Shown here piece by piece: positions 58,087 through 64,000 of a DNA stretch of 64,000 bases. Below the pieces are notes generated by a model. The model did no database searches. It worked only from the letters and a program-made list of their open reading frames with translations, and was not told the DNA's origin. Every line of letters begins with the position of its first letter. The stretch's first letter is position 1. The translations under genes and the position numbers were made by a program. Source of the stretch: Euphorbia lathyris (lineage: Eukaryota > Streptophyta > Magnoliopsida > Malpighiales > Euphorbiaceae); contig NC_088916.1 in assembly GCF_963576675.1 (NCBI RefSeq), forward strand, positions 54,685,001 through 54,749,000. Reading direction: 5' to 3'.

Positions 58087-61083
58087 TCTATACTATATAT
58101 AATTACGAAAGCAGAGAGAAATGAGAAAAAGTGTTTTAGAGGTCTTTTTGATGAGTTGTCAACGTAGTAAAAAATCAGATTAAAAATATTTAATTAATTA
58201 AAAATAACAAATTTATATTTATATTTATAATATATTAAATAATTACTAGCCTATTAATTAAAATAATAAAAGAAAGCAATAGTTACGGGAAGATGAAAAA
58301 ACACAAAGCAAAGGAAATCCAAAAGTCACAAATAAACTTCTATATAAAGCATGATAGATAGTATTCCACCATTATATTCATTGGTCACGATAGATAGTAT
58401 TATATTTCTGAAGGTATTCGATTTTTTTCATATGTTGTAGTTATTTTGTTCTCAATTATGTTGTTGTTTTATTTTTATTAAACAATAGTTGTTATAGTTT
58501 CATCTTTCAGATTCATTTCTGTTGTTACCCAGGTTCTATACCTCTCGCTATCTTATCCATGTTTTCTTTTTTATTTGTTTTTTTTTCCAAACTCATAGCT
58601 TCAATTGAAGAAATCCGATAGAAATAGAAGATGCATGAACAACTAAAACCGAAAAACACAAAAGTGTCAAAAATTATAAGAAATTCTTATGTTTCTCAAG
58701 GTAATTATTCGATTTTTTTCATATGTTGTAGTTATTTTTGTTCTCAATTGTGTTGTTGTTTTCTTTTTATTAAACAATAGTTGTTATAGTTTCATTTTTC
58801 AGAGATGAAATTCCATTTCTGTCGTTACTCAGGTTCCATACCTCTCGCTACCTTATCCATGTTTTCTTTTTTATTTGTCTTTTTTTTCAAATGACTAAAA
58901 TAAAGATTTTATAAATTTGTATTCTTTTTTAGTATATGTTGCTAGGTGTTATCGTTTCGATTGCTAACTCTTAACTAAAATTTAGATTTTCGGCTGTATA
59001 TGAAGTCAATTTTGGCTTTCTCAATTGTGCTGTTGTTTTATTTTTATTAAACAATTGTTGTTATAGTTTCATCTTTCAGAGATGAAATTCCATTTCTGTC
59101 GTTATCCAGATTTCATACCTCTCGCTACCTTATCCATGTTTTCTTTTTTCTTTATTTATTTTTCAAAATGACTAAAATAAAGATTTTGTATATTTGCATT
59201 CTTTTTTAGTATATGTTCCTAGGTGTTATCGTTTTGATTGTTAACTCTAACTAAAATTTAGATTTTCGGCTTTTTATGAACTCAATTTTTTTAGTTTGAG
59301 TTTAGCTAATTGATATGGATTGTTTTTTTTTTATTATTTTTATGCATTTTGGTACAAATAGATATAAAGTTTCACACATAGTTGTTCATTGAAGTTTGAG
59401 ACATATTAAATAAAATATTAAAGAGACACTGGAATATTATACTTATAATGAAGTTTATTTCAATATAAATTATGTTTTATTATTATTATTATTATCAAGA
59501 AGTTATTTTTTTCCAATTTTCTAGACAAGGAGATTGTAAGCGTCTAATACGCTTGATAAGATTTTTATTCTTGAAGAATGTGGATTATGCTAGATACGAA
59601 TTCAAAATCAAGGTAAATAAAAATAAATTTTGATGCTCAAAATCCTAAAAATGTACATTAATTATGGATATTGAGATAATTGCTTTTGCAACATTGGCAT
59701 ATATAATTTTTAACTATTATATTATGGTTCGTACAAAATTGTTAGTATTTCAAGAGTTTTTAACAGATGAAAATGAAATATGATCATAGGACAAATTATT
59801 GAAAAATATTAATTAAGAAAATATTATTATTTGAATCTCTTCAAATTCTCAAATGTTGAGCATAATGATTCTAATTAATATAATTAATTTCACATATCAA
59901 TTATAAAATGTTTTTTTCTACTGAGTGATTACAATTGCGATTTAATTCTATTTAACTAAAATTAATTTATGGACTTAATACTTCTTTAAGAAAAAATAAA
60001 AATTTTAATTAATGGGCAAAAAATATTTTCACTCTCCTCTTTATATGCTTATGTCTCGACATTCTCTCTTATTTTCAAAAAAAAAAAACCCGAGAGGAAG
60101 ATGGTTCTCTCCTAATTATCTTTTTCGTCCCTTCATTTTTTTTAATTCTTTTGTTTGTTTTTCTTACTTACAAAATTCAAGAATATATAATTATTAGAAA
60201 ATATTAATGAAGTCAAATAAGTGATATCTGCGAGTATGGCTGATATTCTATATAATGAAAGAATGAAGAATAAATTGATCGAATATCTTGATGAGATATT
60301 ACAAGATGAAAATAGGAGAAATCATCATCTTAAACTGATTCAATTAGATATATTGTGTTATTGTAGCAGAATGAATAATTGAATTCGAATACTTGGTGAT
60401 CATGAAATTTCATCAACCAAAATAATTATCATCAAGATGAATTTGTGACTAATTCTTACGAATTTTATTTTTTTATATGTAACATATTGAATTGATAAAG
60501 TTTCTTCATATGCAACATTAGAAAATTATTGATTGTAATAGTTTATAGAATAATATATTGATGTTGTTTCCATTTTAACATAGATTGTAAATTCTTTCGT
60601 ATCGTAGATATAATATTTAATATTGTAATTTAATTCAATTTTTGTTTAACATATATTGTAATTCTTTTGTATCGCAAATATAATATTTAATTTTAATTAT
60701 AGTTTAATTCAATTTTTGGTTTTTTTATTATATTCTAATATATTTCTTAATTAATCTGCTATTTTATTATTATTATTTCACAGAATATTTGGAATATGAA
60801 AATGTATTAAAATTCCTAAAAAGTACAAATCATTGAATTTTGTAAAAATAAATAAATCATTCATCTTTAGTTAAAATTCTATAAAAAAGTAGTCAATTAT
60901 TTTTAACATTAATTTAATTTGAATTATCATTAAAAAATATATATATTAATTTCAAATATACCTAATATAAATTTTTTTCATAGCATGATATAAAATTATT
61001 TAAAAATAAATATGTCAATTTATTTATTTATCTAAATTATATAAAAGTTTCATATCCCGTGCATCGCACGGGTTTTCGACTAG
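58087..61083 (+). mobile_element. Non-autonomous Helitron (2,997 bp)
   Basis: It starts TCTATACTATATATAATTA after a host A. It ends with the hairpin CCCGTGC-ATC-GCACGGG (61056-61072), seven further bases and CTAG (61080-61083), followed by a host T. TC...CTAG ends, a 3' hairpin and insertion between A and T define plant Helitrons. No Rep/helicase is present. The interior is AT-rich and has three related copies of a segment with GTTGTAGTTATTTTGTTCTC or its variant (about 58430, 58725 and 59015), with spacings of roughly 290 bp. Confidence 0.92.
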
Positions 61084-61125
61084 TTTTATAATTATTTCAG
61101 AGTAAATATATTAAAGGTCCAATAT

Positions 61126-61221
61126 AAACGAGTTCAAAGCACTCACAAAGACCCGTCTAGAATAGATTTCACCGACCTTCACGAAGCCCTGGCCGTCATC
61201 GTCTCGTCCAAAGGCAATAAG
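61126..61221 (+). pseudogene. Isolated exon-like segment, unrecognised
   Basis: The frame KRVQSTHKDPSRIDFTDLHE, then ALAVIVSSKGNK, ends exactly at a splice-donor-like GTAATC (61222). It is GC-rich compared with the AT-rich surroundings. No partner exon was found on either side. It could be the leftover of a host gene disrupted by the Helitron, whose end is 42 bases upstream, or part of a gene lying outside the recognisable region. Confidence 0.35.
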
Positions 61222-61629
61222 GTAATCTCATCCTTTAATATCCTTATTAAAAAAAAGGTAACTTTCGTTCTTTCTAAACATGAATTTCTCTTACAATATT
61301 TTTTTCTTGTAATATTAGGCCATGTTCTTTATCACTTAATTTCAGTAACAATCAGTTCAGTTCAATTCAGTTCAGTTCAGCATTCAGTTTCAGCATCCAG
61401 TAATTTATCATTATTTATTATATTATAATAATTATTATTATTTATCTATAATTTATCATTATTTATTATTATTATATATTATTATTATTATTTATACTTT
61501 ATCATTATCTATAAACTAGATAAAAGTCAAGAAATGATAGTTTATTAAAGTATATATCGTTTAATAAAAAAATTAAAACTAAAGTATGCATCTATATTTA
61601 AAAATTAGGAATTGCATCCATATTATGAA

Positions 61630-61742
61630 TTGTTTCTAAAATTTACCGAATTTATCAATGTTAAGGATAAAATTGCACCATTTTAGACGTTAGGGGTAAA
61701 ATTACTCCTGACCCAAAACGTTATTTTTACACTTTAACCCTT
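61630..61742. mobile_element. MULE right-end fragment
   Basis: It contains ATTTATCAATGTTAAGGATAA, GACGTTAGGGGTAAAATTAC and the end CACTTTAACCC, matching the right TIR of the complete element at 61848-62429. The rest is missing. Confidence 0.6.
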
Positions 61743-61847
61743 AATTAGAATAAAAAGTTAAGAGTTTATATTCATATGAAAATTTGTATTTAATTTCATA
61801 GGCTTTAAATTATATGTAAATTTGTGTTTGTATGTAATTTATATTTT

Positions 61848-62429
61848 GGGTTAAGGTGCAAAAATATCCCTAACGTTTTGGACCAGGAGCAATTTTACCC
61901 CTAACGTCTAAAATGGTGCAATTTTACCCTTAAAGTTGGAAGTTAAGAGAAATTTTACCCCTAACGTTAATAAATTTTATCAATTTAAAAAATAATTCAT
62001 CAAACTGTCTTCTCGGTCATGAATCTTGTTATCTACACTTCATACGTGTGTCATTTTATCAGTAATAAATCACAAACATTTGTTGGGATGTGAAAAAAAA
62101 TAAAAAAATATACTGTCTTTTTGTACAGATTAGACAAAAAAAAATTCAAAAATCCTCCGAATTTATAAATATTAATCTCAAATTCTATTATTAAATTATA
62201 AAAAACATGAAATCCTTTTTTTAGAACGAATTGTTATGCAATTGGTGCAGAATAATGAACAAAAATATCTGTGTTTTATAATACTGTCTGAAATTGACCC
62301 AATTTATCAACGTTAGGGGTAAAATTGCTCTTGACTTCCAACGTTAGGGGTAAAATCGCACCATTTTAAACGTTAAGGGTAAAATTGCTCCTAACCTAAA
62401 ACGTTAGAGGTATTTTTGCACCTTAACCC
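61848..62429. mobile_element. Non-autonomous MULE (582 bp)
   Basis: The ends GGGTTAAGGTGCAAAAATA and TATTTTTGCACCTTAACCC begin inverted repeats of about 120 bp. They are made of repeated 'CTAACGTT...ATTTTACCC' phrases. The perfect 9-bp duplication is TTATATTTT (61839-61847 and 62430-62438). There is no coding sequence. It is the same family as the partial copy at 41648. Confidence 0.92.
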
Positions 62430-62665
62430 TTATATTTTAAATTTAAATTAGACTCATTTTTATTTAATTTCATAGGCTTTTATCGAGCCAAGATTTTATC
62501 AACCCGAGCTTTTATTTGATATTCAATTTAGTTTCATCTTTAATAATATATTTATTTATTATTGATATTATTAAATTTATTAGAACCATTATTATTATTA
62601 TAAGTTTATTAATGTCTAATATTATCATTAAAATTATTTTAAAGTCTAATATCATCATTATTGTT

Positions 62666-64000
62666 TGTTGAAACACCTTTCCACATGATTTTGATTTGAC
62701 AAAATTATTTAAGTTAATCCATGATTAAGACAATTAAATTTATGTGCTTTGATTTAATTGTACTAATGTGTTTGTTCAATGTTGAGAATAAAAATATATA
62801 CATATAAGAATAGGAATCAAAGTAAGACAGAACATAGTCAGCATGATAACATAGCACGAGCTGAGTAAAGTATAACTCAGTATGAAAGAAGGTAAGTCTT
62901 CTTCAGAACTGAAACTTGCAGATAAAGCTGACCACAGAAGCTGAGGAGATCTTAACTCAGAAAAGTCTTCTTTGGAACAATATCTTGCACAACGAAGCTG
63001 ACCATGGAAGTTGAGTAAAAAGCAACTCAGTATCGTAAATAGCAACGATCAAAGACAACGACTATCAAAGTAAAGTTGAGTGCTCTTCAGGACAGCACCA
63101 ATGATCCGTTTGCTAAAAGACAAGATCCGACAGTGATCTGCGCCAATTCAGAAGCTTTGGAATCATGCAAGGATATAGTTTCGAGATGCATGGGTCAACT
63201 GTCCTTTAGCTAAAAGACGAAACTGGCGCTAGAAGACAAACCTGCGAGAAGAAGACAAGCCTGACGCTTGCCAAATTCAGACGACAGGATTGGCCTGCAA
63301 ATCTGAAGCTGACCAGAACAATGTCGCATGAAGAGCCGTTTGAATCTAACGGATAAATCCAGATTCAAATGATTTAGTCTTCAGATTTCAACTATAAAAG
63401 GACAAGTTCATTTTTGGATCCTTGGCCGATTTGCTGAAGAAAAAAAAGAGAAAAAGAGAAACATACAAAAGCATATTCAAACAAGAAAAAGATCTTACAC
63501 CAAATTTCCAATTCTGTGTAAAAGCTAGATTGATTTTGTAATCATCTAAAGTGTTCTTCATCTAGAAAGAACAAGGTTGTTTCAATTGTAAAATTGAGAG
63601 AGTTGTGCTGAGTACTCGGTTTTAAGTACTCAGCGGTAGAGAAATCTAGGTGTTCGGTTATAGCACTTAGTATGAGTTGAGTAGACGAATAGAGGAAGGT
63701 ACTCTTGCATATTCAACTGCCTTGTAAACGGTTTGTGCTCTACCTTTAAAGAGCTCAGTATTGGATTGAAAAAGCCCGGAGGGACTCTGGGGACTGGACG
63801 TAGGCGGAGAGGCCGAACCAGGATAAGTCGTGCTGAGTAATTTCTAACTCTCTCTCAATATATCTATATATGTGTTGCTTGATTAAATTGCTCAGAATAT
63901 AAACTGTAAAAGCTGATACTGAGTAATTGTGGTGCTGAGTTGGAAACTGACCTCAAGTGTCAATTCCCAACTCATAAGTAAAACAGTTCTAGTCAGCATC
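62666..64000 (+). repeat. SIRE-like Copia LTR, running off the window
   Basis: It begins TGTTGAAACACCTTTCCACATG and is collinear with the LTR at 2096-3572, including the paired GCTGAGT/ACTCAGC U3 repeats and the leader GGACTGGACGTAGGCGG. No polypurine tract precedes it, so it is a 5' LTR of another insertion or a solo LTR, not the 3' end of element 1. The small minus-strand frame at 62776 is a shadow. Confidence 0.88.

Noticed and set aside
62666..64000. Possible 3' LTR of Copia element 1
   Set aside because: No polypurine tract or element 1 internal sequence precedes it; the left flank is unrelated AT-rich DNA.

Overview
This 64 kb window is nuclear DNA of a flowering plant, most likely a eudicot. 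The evidence is intron-bearing and intronless plant genes, very AT-rich intergenic DNA, SIRE-type Copia, Tat-type Gypsy, MULE, hAT and Helitron elements, and the plant-specific UGT72 and YELLOW LEAF 1-like proteins. No bacterial, organellar or viral replicon features were seen. No species can be named from the sequence alone.

Layout. 1-2095 is AT-rich DNA ending in a decayed Copia RNase H fragment. 2096-34806 is a nest of retrotransposons. A plus-strand SIRE-like Copia (element 1) sits inside the old RNase H fragment. Its gag is split by a Pack-MULE (3730-4904), and its pol is cut at 7863 by a minus-strand Copia (element A). Element A is itself split by a nearly complete minus-strand Copia (element B, 10123-21495) and by an 11.2 kb Tat-lineage Gypsy (23585-34801). 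The Gypsy carries two antisense genes and a 121-bp tandem array. 35258-36722 is a MULE lying 98 bp upstream of an intact intronless UGT72-type glycosyltransferase gene (start 36821, stop 38311). 38866 to about 45010 is a coding-less LTR element (LARD-like) with odd palindromic arrays. 45400-52200 is a duplicated AT-rich segment invaded by three MULEs. 52653-56830 (minus strand) is a five-exon gene for a glycine-rich YELLOW LEAF 1-like plastid protein, with a hAT element immediately upstream of its first exon. 58087-61083 is a non-autonomous Helitron. 61848-62429 is another MULE, and at 62666 a further SIRE-like LTR begins and runs off the window.

Only two genes look like functional host genes: the UGT72-type enzyme (phenylpropanoid or phenolic glucosylation) and the YL1-like protein (chloroplast biogenesis). 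They are unrelated in function. The rest is a transposon landscape in which many breaks are C-to-T type nonsense changes. The most interesting signals are: an in-frame TAG conserved between gag and pol of the Copia family, with a four-knuckle Gag; a Copia third ORF with a coiled-coil repeat domain; two antisense Gypsy genes each with its own TATA box; a captured MATE transporter fragment; a long hairpin conserved in two MULEs; and clusters of 20-bp palindromes at 33-bp spacing. Calls were made by reading the sequence; no database search was possible.
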